Of a stretch of DNA of 64,000 nt, positions 45,563-57,648 are shown one piece after another. The notes below the pieces were generated by a model. The model was given only the letters and a program-made list of their open reading frames with translations. It had not been told where the DNA came from and did not search any database. Position numbers and translations under genes: made by a program. Position 1 is the first letter of the stretch; every line of letters starts with the position of its first letter. The DNA comes from Leptodontidium sp. MPI-SDFR-AT-0119 (lineage: Eukaryota > Ascomycota > Leotiomycetes > Helotiales > Leptodontidiaceae), in NCBI GenBank assembly GCA_020726505.1, contig JAHLEZ010000001.1, positions 4,092,001 through 4,156,000 on the forward strand. The letters run 5' to 3'.

Positions 45563-46501
45563 TCATATTGAGAGAACGGGAAACATAGACGGTGGCAGTG
45601 GAATGAGTGAGTGATTGGGCGTGCTGGCTGGCTTGTCTTGCCGGCCGGCAACCCAGTTCAGGCGAAATGGGCTAGATGGTTTGGTTGCACGACTCGGCTT
45701 CGCATCATCATTGAGAAAGGGACACTCATCCGGTCCCCAACTTGTATTCAAAGGGTATGCATTATGGCGTTTTTTCTTGGCTGGGGACTTCTATATGTCA
45801 ATGTGAAAATATGTTTGATCACTTTGCCTTTCCTTGCACTTCCTTTCCTATTCCATTGGTGAGTCAATTCTTCTAACTTGCGAAATCGGCAAGTGTCAAA
45901 TCAGTCCTCATTTATATGCGTTCTCCTGTTTCTTACTCGTCGTTCCTTACTTAATGACCTTGAGGGAGGGAGAAGGGCACGCCTCGGTATCCTACCGTCA
46001 GAGTGCCAATTCCCTAAAGCTCAAAAGCTCGCAACTGTCCAAGATATCATTCTCTGTCGGCGGGCAATCTACTTTCACATCGGGGTGCATTAGAGTGATT
46101 ATTTTGAGCATGGAAGTGATAGTCGCCTGTATAAGCGCTCATATAACAATGTCACGAAGAATTACGGGACAGTTCTTGCTCAGAATGATTCAGACGGATG
46201 TGATTTTGAAGAGTCTGCTCTGCTTTGACATGCTTCGCTTAATTCCCGCCAAATGGCAAATTCCATGCCGATTTCTGATCATTCTACTTACTGTCTGTTG
46301 TTGTCATAATCTATCCTCATACTGCGATATACCCTCATCCTCTTCGAAGCTACATGGACTGCATTCTCTAGACCAGCTCGCTTTACTCTCGTAAATACGG
46401 ACTTCCTCATGTTGCCATTTACTAGATTTTTGAATGTCAGTGCAGTAAACACAGGCGCACATTAATTGCCTCCTGGGAGTTAACAAAAACCCACTCATGA
46501 C
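45563..46501. other. Intergenic, 0.9 kb
   Basis: 3' flank of the mannosyltransferase. The ORF at 45834-46394 is hydrophobic and Leu/Ser-rich but overlaps other frames and lacks recognisable features. No gene accepted. Confidence 0.5.
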
Positions 46502-47580
46502 CTACATCTGTTCCAAAGGCCGGCGAATCCAAGGCCGACGCTCCTCATCCAGCATAGCATAAACCTGGGCTATCAGTCGCACACCCCACCCTTCCAACCA
46601 CCAGTACGAGTCCAGGTACTTGAACAGCACACATCCATACCCGAATATCACCAAGGTTTCTTGCCGCTGTGCTTTTAGTAGAGCGTTGAACTCCTGTTGC
46701 ATCAGGATGATCTAGAGGAAGAGGTCTACAGGTTTACGTTTACCGCTTGGGGAGCTGGAGTTGCCGATTCGTTCAGTTTGTAGACATCTTGCTTCGAAAA
46801 GAAGGAAATCTCCGTACCGTTCTATACTATTGACGGATTTCTCAAGTTCAGTTATAGTACTTTCGTATACTATTGCATCATGCGAGTCGTTCGTTGCTGC
46901 TGTGACTGCTTTACGGAGCTCATCAAGGTGCGGGTGCTTTCCTGGTTGCTGCTATTGTTGCTCGCGATCATCTCCACCTCTTACCATGGGTGCCAGTGGA
47001 CCAGAACGCAGATTTTCGCATGAGGAGAAGAAGATAGTGCGAATACCTCGGAGTGCTAAGATCCAGCTGAAGTCAGTCGTGGCTTCGGGTAATGCTTCAG
47101 GTTGTGTGAAGGGGTGTGCTCGGGCGAAAGCATGCACTGAAACTGCGGAGTAAGTATTGCTCTGTTGAACGGAGATCCAAGGCTTCCCGAGGGCTTTTGC
47201 TTCGGGTCTTCAAGAACAGACTGAGACAAGTGGAAGTATACCTACTGTTGCTAATACTCTCAAACAGATACAGTGAGTGCAGCGCAGTTGTCAGCGATGA
47301 CATTGGAAAGTTGCCCAGCTGCTTCCTGCAGAGCCATTTGATACAGCCTCTCCGCATATCGATTATAGACATCTCGCTGTTCTTTATCCGAATTTAGATA
47401 TCTCAATTGGAGAGCTGACAGCGAAAGCAAAGCACGCACAACAAATACGTAAGAGAAGTCAATCTTGGGTACTTTCATCCGCAGATCGCTCGTTTAGCGG
47501 GCTTGTACGAGACAGAGAGATGCGTGAGGTTGCTATACGTGTGCAACATTTCCAGATCGAAGAGGTTGAAGTTGGGCATC
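46502..47580 (-). pseudogene. Decayed fungal C6-type transcription factor (regulatory-domain part)
   Basis: Read on the minus strand, blocks in family order are recognisable: NFNLFDLEMLHTYSNLTHLS (47.5 kb), VFVVRALLSLSALQLRYL and YAERLYQMALQEAAGQLSN (47.3-47.47 kb), FSWILALRGIRTIFF with a G-PLAPMVR stretch (about 47.0 kb), HPHLDELRKAV and ITELEKSVNSIE, and finally TLVIFGYGCVLFKYLDSYWW and RRPWIRRPLEQM. This is the middle-homology layout of UPC2/ARCA-like Zn2Cys6 factors. Damage seen: a one-base frame shift near 47476; no phase-consistent join between the second and third blocks; an in-frame TAG at 46952-46954 inside a CAA/CAG run (consistent with C-to-T change of CAG); and another in-frame TAG at 46712-46714. 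No Zn2Cys6 cluster was found upstream. It was called a pseudogene from several independent defects; undetected introns could explain some of them. Confidence 0.65.
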
Positions 47581-48195
47581 TGGTTCACGTTTACCCTGTT
47601 CGGTGATACTGCTGTTCTACATACCTATGAAGAACATGCGGCTTTCTCCTCAAGTGTGCGTGCCATCGCCGTTTAACACCCATTTGAAACTGTCCTCCAG
47701 AACTTTCTTCAAAACATGTCAGGGTGGGCAGTGGAAAGAATTCTTGATGATAGCAAGTCCTTGTCACTACTCTTGAACGCCATTTTGTTGTATTTACATG
47801 TCGTCGTTAATCACAATCACATCACGTTAAAGATAGACAGTTTTTGATGTACGGTTCGCACATTTTCATGCATCTGTAGACGGGCCAATGGTCAAGATAG
47901 AGGCACGCAGACTACCGATGAATGACAGAAGGACTTCCAATCAATACTGGAAGAATCGCAACCCCATCTAACGCAAAGCCTTCTCAGAAACGCAACCTCC
48001 AGATGTCAAAACTCAAATCTCAACCGTTCTGTACCAAACAGAGATCAACCGCTTTATCATCCACCAACCAGAAGTTCCGTACTCCAACCTCCTAACGAAA
48101 CTAAACCACTACAATCCAGACGGGTGCCAATGTGATCCTGATCTTCAGAACTGTGTTTCCTTCCCAAAGTCTAGCGAATGTATCGAGGAGGCTGT
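47581..48195. other. Spacer, 0.6 kb
   Basis: May include the eroded 5' part of the transcription-factor pseudogene (left) and the 3' UTR of the next minus-strand gene (right). I could not place a zinc-cluster exon. Confidence 0.45.
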
Positions 48196-49483
48196 TTACA
48201 AAGGGTAGGTGCGGTTGGGGTCTGGGACACAGTCTTTCCAAGCTACAGCGATGGAGGTGTAGACTTCGAGGTAGACGAAGAGCGGGAAGGCAGCACCCCA
48301 GAAGACTATGAGGATGATAACCAAACGGCCGTTGCGGTTCTGGGATCGGCTGGGCTTGTTCCACTTGAAGCGGATGAAGGCGCCATTGCAGAGGACTGTG
48401 AGTTTGGGGTCAGCGACTTTCTTTCTGTGCAACAGAATGGATGGTACTTACACAGAATAGCCATGATCAAGGGTCCCCAAATAATAGGAACGTGGTCACA
48501 CTTAGCCCAGTGAACGCCATTCTCACCCTGGTACTTGTTGAACTCGGGCTCGGAAGCATTGTTGAAAGTGACGTTGTTGACACTGTCCCAATCGATATCA
48601 ACCGGGTCCAAAGCCTCACGAGCAGCCAGATTCTTTGCACCACCCATAAGGTACTTGATTGGATTGCCACGGGAAGACACAGCGGCGCTGGACGGAGTAG
48701 TGGTGATGATTGCAGATCCATTGACTTTGGTGCCGTTGTTGGAAGCATAGACTGCGGTTGGGTTGACATTATTGGGGAGGTTGCCAGCAGTGTAGGTGCA
48801 AGGGATCTCGATTCCACCTTGGCCCCAGTAGCAGAGTCCAGTAATCAAGGATGGCTTTGCAGATACCCCGAAGACTTGAACCGTAACGGTGTGGGTCTAG
48901 AAACAATTAGACAAAGCTGAAGTAAGTAGGACAAGACAACGAGAAGGGAAGACTTACTGGCTCGGTGACAGTGACGGTAGAGCGGACGGTATTGGTTGTA
49001 GTGATGGTCGTAGTTGGGAAAACCGACGAAGTTCGGGTGTAAACCTGGGGAGGAGCATGGTTGACGGGGATAGTGGTCAGATAGACACCGGGTGGGAGCG
49101 CAACTAAATTTCAGAAAGTTTGAGTCAGTCAAGAAGCCAGAAAGCGACACACTCTCGGCTCTCTGAGAAGCTAGACTGACCTGAAGTTTGGGTGACAACG
49201 TCTGGTGGGCCATGATTTCCTGGGATGGTCGACAGAAAGACTCCAGGAGGAAGAGGAGCTAGGGGGGTGGCTAGGTCGTTGATGGTCGTAATGAGCGTAA
49301 GGGGCTCACCACCTTGAAAGTTATTGAAGACCCGGGTGCTGGTGATAACTCCAGAGCCATCGGCTTGCACACATGGAAGTTAGTTATGGCATGAAATGAT
49401 GTGTTCGAGACATTGTTACCACTGACGAAGGTACCCAAACCGCCCGTGAACGCCAAAGCGACTAGGAGGCTCTTGGAGAACAT
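48196..49483 (-). CDS. Secreted/membrane protein with duplicated PPGV-TTIP-NH-PP segment, unknown function
   Basis: Five coding exons on the minus strand (49420-49483, 49181-49363, 48958-49103, 48452-48896, 48196-48395) give 345 aa. The start encodes a signal peptide (MFSKSLLVALAFTGGLGTFVSA). Exons 2 and 3 encode two copies of a short unit, LPPGVFLSTIPGNHGPPDVV and LPPGVYLTTIPVNHAPPQVY, followed by a Thr-rich TTTITTTNTVRSTVTVTEP stretch like those of fungal wall proteins. A middle part with CYWGQGGIEIPCTYTAGN (paired Cys) and several N-x-S/T sites follows. After it come a hydrophobic helix and, in the last exon, LVIILIVFWGAAFPLFVYLE, probably membrane-spanning. The ending is DPNRTYPL. A 195-nt 5'-UTR intron (49495-49689, GTAAGC...CTACAG) is likely. 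Family not recognised. Confidence 0.8.
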
Positions 49484-51805
49484 CTTGCGTGATGCTGTAG
49501 GGTCAAGAGTCAGCTGTGAATGCCGGGTTGAAGAGTGGACTGGTTGTGAGGGTTCGAAACTGAACTGCTACTCTGATCTGCAGGCGGGACCAAGACGCAA
49601 TAACAATTTTACCCAACCATGCAGGTAGATCGAAGGGCTACAGGCCGACAATCATATGATGGAGGAGATAGTGGCACGAAGTTGCTTACCTTGCTTGCAC
49701 GTTGAGGGGTTGTGAGATGTTCAAAGGCTGTGTTCAAAACGTTAGCAAAGACTGAAAAAGATGAGACGTCTGGAGCTCATACCGTGAACGTGCTGACGGG
49801 TGACAGTGGATGCGTTGGGACGACGCGTGGAGGGCGAAAGGAAGAGTTGTTTGGATTGAAAGAGGGTGGGGAAAAGAGTGTGTTGAATTGGAACTGTGTT
49901 GATTTGGTAGCGGAGGCTTGTTGTTTATATCCTAGGTCGGGCGACCAATCAGCTTTGAAGCGAGGAAGCCTGGCCTAACTAATCTTTGGACAAACTACCG
50001 CGGCCGCCGATAAGGCACAAATAATGCTATTACAAAGTATAACTCTGTCAAACAAAAATTCGACATCATAGGACTGTGAGATGAGCTTCAGGTCTCCTCA
50101 AGTGAGCGAGACGTCTTTGAGGCAGGACTGTCTGATGCGTATCATTGAATCTCTTTGAAGTACAGTCTACTGTCTGTTACCCCAGTCGTACGGAGGGCTC
50201 AATGACCAATGCCGCGGTGTTCCTTCACATTCATATACTGAAACAATGCGGCGTGAAATTTGGACAGCAATATGGCGAAACTGATGAATCCAACATGAAT
50301 TCTAGGCCAAAGAGAATCAATAGCAATATATCTATTTAACGGGGTACTGGATTGTGTTCGCAGTTCCTAGAGTGTCCCTTGGACCTCAAAGAAGGGCTAC
50401 AAATGTCTGCACACAAGCTGGGAAGTAAAACAGTGGGACAAATCGTACAAAAACATAATAATATATGGTTCAATCCACCAGCAGGAGTAAGCAGACACAC
50501 TTCCACGGGAGCAGAAGTCCAAGTGGCCTTTGATGCCTTCCACTACATGGCTTTTTGGTATTTCCAATCAAGGTCTTGTGGTTCCTATTCCAATGATTCC
50601 AGCATCCCAGCGCAGCGTTTTGAAGCCCAAATCACCAATTGCAGTGAAGTTAAAACGTGAAAAAGGTAGTCTAGTAGACGTAGATAAGCCTTGCAAAACT
50701 GTCATTGGATGGGGCGTACTCGAACAAAGTCCAAAGTAGAGCGCAAATAAGTGTTTCAAGAAGGGCTCCGCAATAGTATTTGAAAATCGGCCACAATCAT
50801 GGCAATCAAAACATGAAAAGGGTTCTTGGCTCTAGCAGATTTCGGAGGACTTTGTCAATTCACGGACTGAAGGCGTGCCAGAATAATGACATTCAAAATA
50901 TTGCAAAGTCAAATCCGGATCCAATAGACTTAATGGAGCAGGAAGACTCCCGTCGCTGCCATGCGAGTTTGGAGAGCCCAAGGCTGAAGTAACATAAGAA
51001 ATACATTGCAAAGCGCTTAGAAGACAGATATGAGGCCAGTATCCAGTTGTGGTATGTGCTTCCTGTCGTTCTTTGCATCTTCTGTGTAGCGAGCAGCAAA
51101 CGTGCCTTGATCCACTGGAAGAAGCATTTGAGCTGCTAGGATCTCTTTCTGATCTTTTCAAGAATCCAAAAATTTCCCTATCTCTGGAATGTTGGGGAAG
51201 AGAAGGTTCATAGTAGGCTGGTGCGCGATGAAGCTGAACCTGAGAAAGTATCCCGGAAAGGCAACAGCGATCATCTCAACATAGCTACTACGGTCAGAAT
51301 ACTAGAATGGTTTGCAAAGCAAATGGAGATTCTCCAAGCATCATGCAAAATGGAAGTAATGCAATGGTCTTAAAGCAGATCCCAGGATATCAGATGGACG
51401 TCGAACTCAGCGGCTTGGCGATGCCACCGACCCCACTTGCCGCTTCAAATCTCAGGTCTAACTGGAGCTTCATAATCCAGTCTAGTCTTTGTTGGCTATC
51501 TCCGACTTACTCTTGTGCTCGACATTTAAATTCACATTATTCTGGAGCCAGACATTGAGGATGGCGTGGCCTTATCCGTGAGAAGGTAAAGCACTGTGAC
51601 TTTCTCCAGCATTCGCTGGTTCCCTGGCTGGGACAAGCATAGCAGCGGTTTGTGAAATGGATGCGACAGCCAGAGGGACTGGTCGAAGCTGTCTTGACCG
51701 ACACAAGCCAAACTTAAGTATCTTGCATGGCTGACTTATATGCCAGAATTCTAGATTCAATGCATTTCCCCAAATCCTCGAGAAGCTTCAGCAAACACCA
51801 CAAAA
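49484..51805. other. Intergenic, 2.3 kb
   Basis: The left 0.5 kb is the leader/promoter of the 48196-49483 gene. The rest is moderately AT-rich; ORFs of about 100 codons on either strand (50352-50660, 50832-51161) lack recognisable features. No tRNA-like A/B boxes were found. Confidence 0.5.
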
Positions 51806-53466
51806 ATGACCGCCCCGAAGACCGCCACCCCTGAGCCCAGCGCTGTCGTGACTACCATTAAGATTGATGGCACCGAGTATCCTTTGGTAGAGATACGATC
51901 TACTGGCGATGTGTTGCTAGACGTACACTTCATGAACGACTCCGAGTGTACGAAATCGATCCCGAAAGACGCCCTTCGAAGTCTGCGAACCAAGAAGCTC
52001 CCGATACCTTCCCCAAGGATTATATACCGAGTCAAGCTCGACACGATCAAGAAGTACTCCGAGTTCTTCCAGATCTTGCTTAAGCCACAATTTTCAGAGG
52101 GAATAGAAGTTGCGCGGGCTCTGGCGGCTCTCCAGACATCGAATCAGGATGCGACGAAGGTTGAGGCGGACAAGTTACCTGTAGTCAAGATTGTGGATGA
52201 AGATGGTGCTACGAAGACGTTTGGACGGGAGTTAATTTTCAAGGATATGCTGAACATTGTACATGGCAGCGTAAGTAGTTGGCTCGCAATACGTGATAGA
52301 TGTTCTTCTGACATTATGCCTAGGATCCTGTAACCTCCCCATTCAACACCCAATGCATCGTTACTCTCATCGTTCTGGCAGACCGATACGGCTTCATCGC
52401 TCCTGTCTCTCGACACATGCAGAAGACCCTGAATGCCCACAAGTACCCAGTTACACTCGACAAGAATGGTGAAGAAGCTCTAAGGCAGAAGATTCTCATT
52501 CAGTTCCACACCGACCAAGGAATGAGGTTTGCAAATGCTACAAAGGACTTGATATTGCGTGGCTCACTACGTTGGAGCGATACGGCCGAGAATGGAGTTG
52601 AATTCCAAACAATCTGGTGGGACTTACCATACGGACTTGAAGGTGGATATCTCCTCGAATTGTCATCATCAGCTGGGGTGCGTGCTAACATTGTTCAGCT
52701 GAATTGGCATTTCGACGTGCTTGCGTTCTCCGAACCATCGCTTCTATTCAAGACCAGTTCCTCCAGATATATTCATCTAAAGATAGACAATGCAAATTAG
52801 GCTACGATTCAAGCTCGAGCTGTGACTCTTTCCAGTAAGTAGATTGAGCTACTCGTCTCTCGTACTCCAAAGTCACACCAAACCTTTTCTGACCTTCTGT
52901 TAAATAGATTAGGAGAGATGATCAAATTCCTAACGAAAAAGGGTCTTCTGTCACTCGTATCTTTTCAAGCCGTATCACCCTACGACCCAGACTATTCCTG
53001 GCCAGAAGCATACCAGGGCGACATCGAACTCCTAATTGGCATCCTGCGACAATGTCCCACCTACCAAATCGACAGTAACCACGGCCATTGCGGCTTGAGG
53101 AACAAACTTCTCCCAGCTCTAGATTTCATCCGAACCTGTATTGACACCGGCCTGGGCATCCGACTATCACGTTCTAAGACCGGCGGTCCTGTCTTCGAGT
53201 CCTGGATACCTGCTCAGATCCCCAGCCGTTCAAGCGCGAAGAAAGCTGTCTGGGTTGGTAACGGTGAGGATGATGTTAATGTGGCTGCGGGTAAACCGAA
53301 GCAATTTGATTTCGCCCAAGCAAGACCTAGGATGTTAGGGTCTAGCAATACGGATGGTGGCGTGGAGAGAACTCCTCGTGGGTTGTTTACAGCTGAGAAG
53401 TGGAATTGGGTGACGGAGCCGGAGACGAGTAGTGGGAGAAATGGTCAGTTTAAAATGGTTCCGTGA
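51806..53466 (+). CDS. BTB/POZ-like domain protein (492 aa)
   Basis: Four exons (51806-52270, 52324-52642, 52699-52834, 52908-53466). The third is only found by splicing: it restores LAFRRACVLRTIASIQDQFL and CKLGYDSSSSCDSFQLGEM, which match the usual continuation of fungal BTB proteins, so the ORF that runs on past 52642 is intronic read-through. The N-terminal part has IRSTGDVLLDV, RVKLDTIKKYSEFFQILLKP and a later VKIVDEDGATKTFGRELIFK, resembling a BTB fold in which S-x-x-F precedes the dimer helix. Then come CIVTLIVLADRYGFIAPVSR, and a helical C-terminal half with YQIDSNHGHCGLRNKLLPAL. Such proteins may act as substrate adaptors, but this one has no MATH, Kelch or ankyrin partner domain, so its role is unassigned. 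Confidence 0.82.
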
Positions 53467-53914
53467 AGGGGATTCCTATTTCTAATATTGCTTGCAGTAC
53501 TCGGTGGTTCGTTCATGACTAGCATCTCGCGATAGGTTGAAGAGAGTAGAGCTTTCGGTACCGGCTTGTATGAGAATGAAGGGTATGGATATCCATCACA
53601 AAGGTATGTTTACAAGGGGTTAAATGGAGTTGGAGACTGTGGCAAGGAAGTATGTATAGCCGTACAAAGGATTACAGCACAAATCAACCGAGGTGACGAA
53701 ACAAATTTCCTTTTCAAGATCAACGTTTGTAATTCCAGTTCGTACGTGCGTGCGTGTATTATCCCTCGTTCTCTCCATCATCTCATAACCTGCATTGCGT
53801 GCCTTTGTAAATAAATCCTCCATCCTCCAATTCCCATTGTCCGAACGAATCAAGTGAAAGATATAGAAAGGCTATCGAAATGTCGAGAGGCTACTAAATA
53901 GTCCATTCCCACAT
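53467..53914. other. Tail-to-tail spacer, 0.45 kb
   Basis: 3' flanks of the BTB-like gene and the minus-strand HET-C gene. A GTACGTGCGTGCGTGT microrepeat lies at about 53742-53757. No gene seen. Confidence 0.6.
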
Positions 53915-56889
53915 CTAGTACCCACCACCATATCCCGCACCAGGGTATCCTCCACCTCCACCTCCGCCGTATGGAGGTTGTTGGGGTGGTTGAGGAGGGT
54001 ATTGGTTTCCATACGGAGGCTGGGGCGGGTATTGATTGCCATATGGTGGCTGTTGTGGGGGACCGCCAGGGCCGCCTTGAGGCCAATAACCACCTCCTGG
54101 AGGTCTTTGAGGGGGTCCTTGATCGTAGCTGCCTGGACCACCATAGGAAGGCTGCTGATGATCAGGTGGGTATGGAGCGTTCGATGGCGGGTATGGGGGA
54201 CCGCCACCTCCTCCAGACGGGAAAGGCGGGTTGGACGGGTACGGAGCATTCTTCTGATACCCACTTTGCTGGTAAGGAGGGCTGTTGTAATCCTGCTGGT
54301 AGTTGCCTGGTGGTGGCCCGCCCTGATAACTTCCTTGCGATGGGTTCGGAGCCAGATATCCGCCTTGAGAGGATGTTGGGCGGTTGTAGCTCGAACTACC
54401 TGGACGGGCGAGGTTCTGGTATCCGAAGTTCGGGGATTGGTGAGGCATGCCTGGAGTGCTCGATTGAGGGGATGGGCCGCCCATATAGGAGTATGCGGCG
54501 TTGCCATCGTTGCCTTCCATGGCTCCTAGATCACGACTGCGGATTTCAGTCCAGATTGATCCGGATGTTTTCCCATGACCACCGAGGGAGCCGTGGTCAT
54601 GCAAGTCTCGCGAACCTGTTCCTCCGCCGGACTCCTTGTGGTTGCGGCCGGCTTTGACGGAGGAGGAGCTGAGGATGTGGTTTAGTTGACCGCGGTCTGG
54701 TTGCTCATCGACCCATTTGCGGACGGTGTTGAACATGTTGCGGTGCAGCTCACATTGCTCGTCGCGGATGGCTGGGTGGTGGAAAGTGCGGAGGATATCG
54801 TTCATGACTTCGTCGACGGAGATTCCTGGGTTCTCCCAGGCGTAGAGGACACGACTGGTCTCATTGTTAGTTTAGGGATAATGAGTTTCAGAGAGGATCA
54901 CCCACGGAGCGACATATTGTAAGATGGTTGTTGCGACACGACCAGCCACTCCATTCAACTTGTTGGAGAAATGATCCTTGGAGAGCATAGAATGCGTGGG
55001 GTTGCTGCAATGAGCATCATTCCATGGCTCAAATTGGGAGTTGGCACTGATAAAAGTTAGCAATTTCACAAGTTCCGAAACGAGTGCAGTTCTTACCTAG
55101 CTTCAACAACAGTGGATGAGCCCTCCTTCAAAGACTTCGAGACAGCATCGATGATGGGTCTGATGAAAGGCGAGAGCAGCGAGAGAATAAACACAGTGAG
55201 TGTCTCACTGATCCTCTCAACCAAGGATTCTAAGCCAGGGATCTTTGCAATGGTGGCACTAATTGCCTTGACGACCCTATCCCTGAATTCCAAAATGGGG
55301 TAGATTTGTTTTGCAGTCTTGAGAGGATCGAAACTTTCACTCATCCCAGGGATCTGGTTGCCGGAATGACCCAAGTGTGAGCCTGGAGGAGCTGCGAAGG
55401 AAGTCTCGACGCTGCTTCGCTTCAAAGTGTTTTGATACTCCTGCTCAGCAGACTGTTCTTGCAAGCCTCTGGCAGTTGATGCAAGTCCACTTCCCATGCC
55501 TGGGACTTGAGACAGGAGACTGGTGAAGTCGGTTCCACCGCCGGAACCAAACAGTCCACGCTGGCCAGTTCCGCCGCCGGCCTGAGCTTGTTCGGCTCCC
55601 TTGAGAGCTAGATCCATTTCTTCAACCTCAGTTTGAGTGAAATGGTCAGTTGCTTCTCCAAGGACGGAGTGGAGAAAGTCAACAGCACCGAAAGTGCCGG
55701 TTACGAGAGGGTATACGTGGTGGCCGCGAATGTTGATCTCCGTGGCAACACCACAGTGGGGGAAGACATCCCGATAGCCCAACTCACGAAGAGCAAGCTC
55801 ACAGTAGTTGGTGTGGGCACCGAAATCCCTTCATCTGTCAGCAGATTGATTTATGACGACCAGATCGATTGACTTACTCGAGACAATGTAAAGCCTGTCC
55901 AAGGCACCTGCAAGAGAGTAAGTAATAGACCATTTGGAACACTTATAGAAACATACCGAAGTGCTTCACACAAATCGGCTTCCCTGCCACTTGAGTTTCC
56001 AGAGCCGTTTGTATAGAGTCTTCCAAAGTGGATGCTTCTCTGGAGACTGAAACGAACGTAACCACTTGAAGTGGACCAGCCACCATTCTCGTTGGCGATG
56101 TAGCTGGAAGATTCAAGAGTTAGTAATACGTTCGTTAAGAGTTCATAATTTCCGCACAGAAATATTTCTTGGAAGGACCGTTTTCTTGAGTAGAGTGTTG
56201 CAGCAAAGTGGTTGTGCTAAGTCCTCGGGTACAGGCTCTTCAATGGTGATCTTACTTTTTCATTCCAGTGTTTGGGTCAACTTCAAGTTCCATGGGCTGC
56301 ACTGGACCTCTAAGACGTTGATCATATTCTCTTGCGTCTTTGTTGTCGGCATAGTCTTTTGGGTTGTCGATGTGTTCCTCGGGTCGGTAGACGCCAAGCC
56401 GCTCCTCAGTGACTTCAAATTCCTCGGTGGCATAACCAAAAGACAAGAAGCTCAAAACCCAGACCTAATTCGTGTTAATATAGAGCAGTATAGCATGTAG
56501 AGCATAATTTGACCTACCAGAATGCGAATGGTAGGGGCCGAGACACCTTTCAAGCTGCCAACATCAACGGCTTGAGAATAGTCACGAAGCCAGTTGCCGA
56601 AGTAAACACGCTTGACCATCATCGATGTCCATTTGTGACCCTTAATAAAAGCAATGGTCTTGAGCATATCCTCAATGTCTGTATCTAAGTTAGTCTCAAA
56701 GTCATAGCAGCCACAGAGCAGAGCACATGAAAAATCAATCTTACCTCCATGACGAAAATTGTTACCCTCAATCTGAGCGATACTGGGAATGTTACCAGCT
56801 CCAAAAGCCGCAGCTGGAGAAGGCAGTATCAAGAGTACCAAGCATGATACGAAGATCAGCGAACCGAAACTCAAAGAGCCGCCTGCCAT
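53915..56889 (-). CDS. het-c: HET-C heterokaryon-incompatibility protein homologue
   Basis: Homologue of the Neurospora crassa plasma-membrane HET-C protein, whose alleles trigger vegetative incompatibility with pin-c. Eight coding exons on the minus strand (56745-56889, 56518-56678, 56256-56464, 55957-56103, 55878-55907, 55097-55828, 54906-55046, 53915-54854) give 834 aa; exon 5 is only 30 nt. A signal peptide (LIFVSCLVLLILPSPAAAFG) is followed by the family's NIPSIAQIEGNNFRHGDIED, MVKRVYFGNWLRDYSQAVDV, APTIRILVWVLSFLSFGYAT, GVYRPEEHIDNPKDYADNKD, EEVEMDLALKG-like specificity-region sequence, and a helical ILSLLSPFIRPIIDAVSKSL. The C-terminal 200 residues are Gly/Pro/Tyr/Gln-rich with YGNQYPPQPP repeats and a Gly tract. 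It is unrelated to the Podospora het-c glycolipid-transfer protein despite the shared name. Reading frame intact. Confidence 0.95.
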
Positions 56890-57648
56890 TTTGCGACGAT
56901 TTGTTTGTTGCTTTATGTTCGAAATCAAGGCCGGATGACGATCTGGTAATCTGGTAATCTGGTGGGGTGGTGGGGTTCGGGAAGGGAAGGCGAGAGAGCA
57001 GAGCTTAAATGCTCCTGCAGTGGAAGCTGGCTGAGTGACCACAACAACAGTTCTCTATGGAAGAATGATGAAGATCCGATGGAGACCAATGCTTTTCTTT
57101 TGATGATGAGGTTTCTTGGGGATAAGCACTTCTAAATCTAAGCCACAATCAACTGGCTGAAGATGAGGTGGTCAGCCACAATTGTCACGTGGCAGGGCAC
57201 ATGTGAGGGCGCGCGGGCATGTGGATCTTGTATCCTGAGGCTGCAGGCCTCCAGGGCGGCCTGAGGGCCAGGGCATCTCAGCAGGCGGCACTGCAGCTCT
57301 GGCTGACGGACCAAGATCCTTGTCGATTTTCCATATGGCGTTACTTTAGCACCCTACTCCTGATAATTTGCTCCGCCCTTCCGACTTTTGATTGATCTCT
57401 CCTGACTACGGCGTGTTCATCTCCCTGAGATTCCTCATAACATTGCCCCTACCCCCTCTCTTCAACTCGATTTTCTCTGCGGCATCTCCTTCTTACTGTT
57501 CCGGCTTCATTCTCCTGACAAAGCAGACTCCCGCCACTCTCCGGACCAGTTTCTGGCGCGCACCTCGAACCAACTGGATTCGATATATCATTCCCTCTAT
57601 TCGAGTCCCCCAACACTCCTTACCAAATCGCAATCGAGCGTCGCCATC
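56890..57648. promoter_or_regulatory. Divergent promoter region of het-c and SCS7
   Basis: 760 bp between the two start codons. The centre (57190-57320) is GC-richer with CAGGG/GGGCCAG blocks; the SCS7 leader (57390-57640) is strongly pyrimidine-biased. No specific operator was recognised. Confidence 0.55.

Noticed and set aside
52643..52800. Continuation of the BTB-like ORF past 52642 to a TAG at 52798
   Set aside because: The stretch starts with GTGGAT, contains GCTAAC and ends in CAG; splicing it out restores a continuous protein with the next exons, so it is intron read-through.
53971..54657. Plus-strand ORFs of 183-228 codons opposite the HET-C C-terminus
   Set aside because: The Gly/Pro/Tyr-rich codons of HET-C remove stops from the opposite strand. 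These ORFs have no domain and contradict the minus-strand gene.
53915..57648. Idea that HET-C and SCS7 form a sphingolipid module because Podospora het-c is a glycolipid-transfer protein
   Set aside because: This HET-C is of the Neurospora type, which is unrelated to the Podospora glycolipid-transfer protein. The shared name is the only link.
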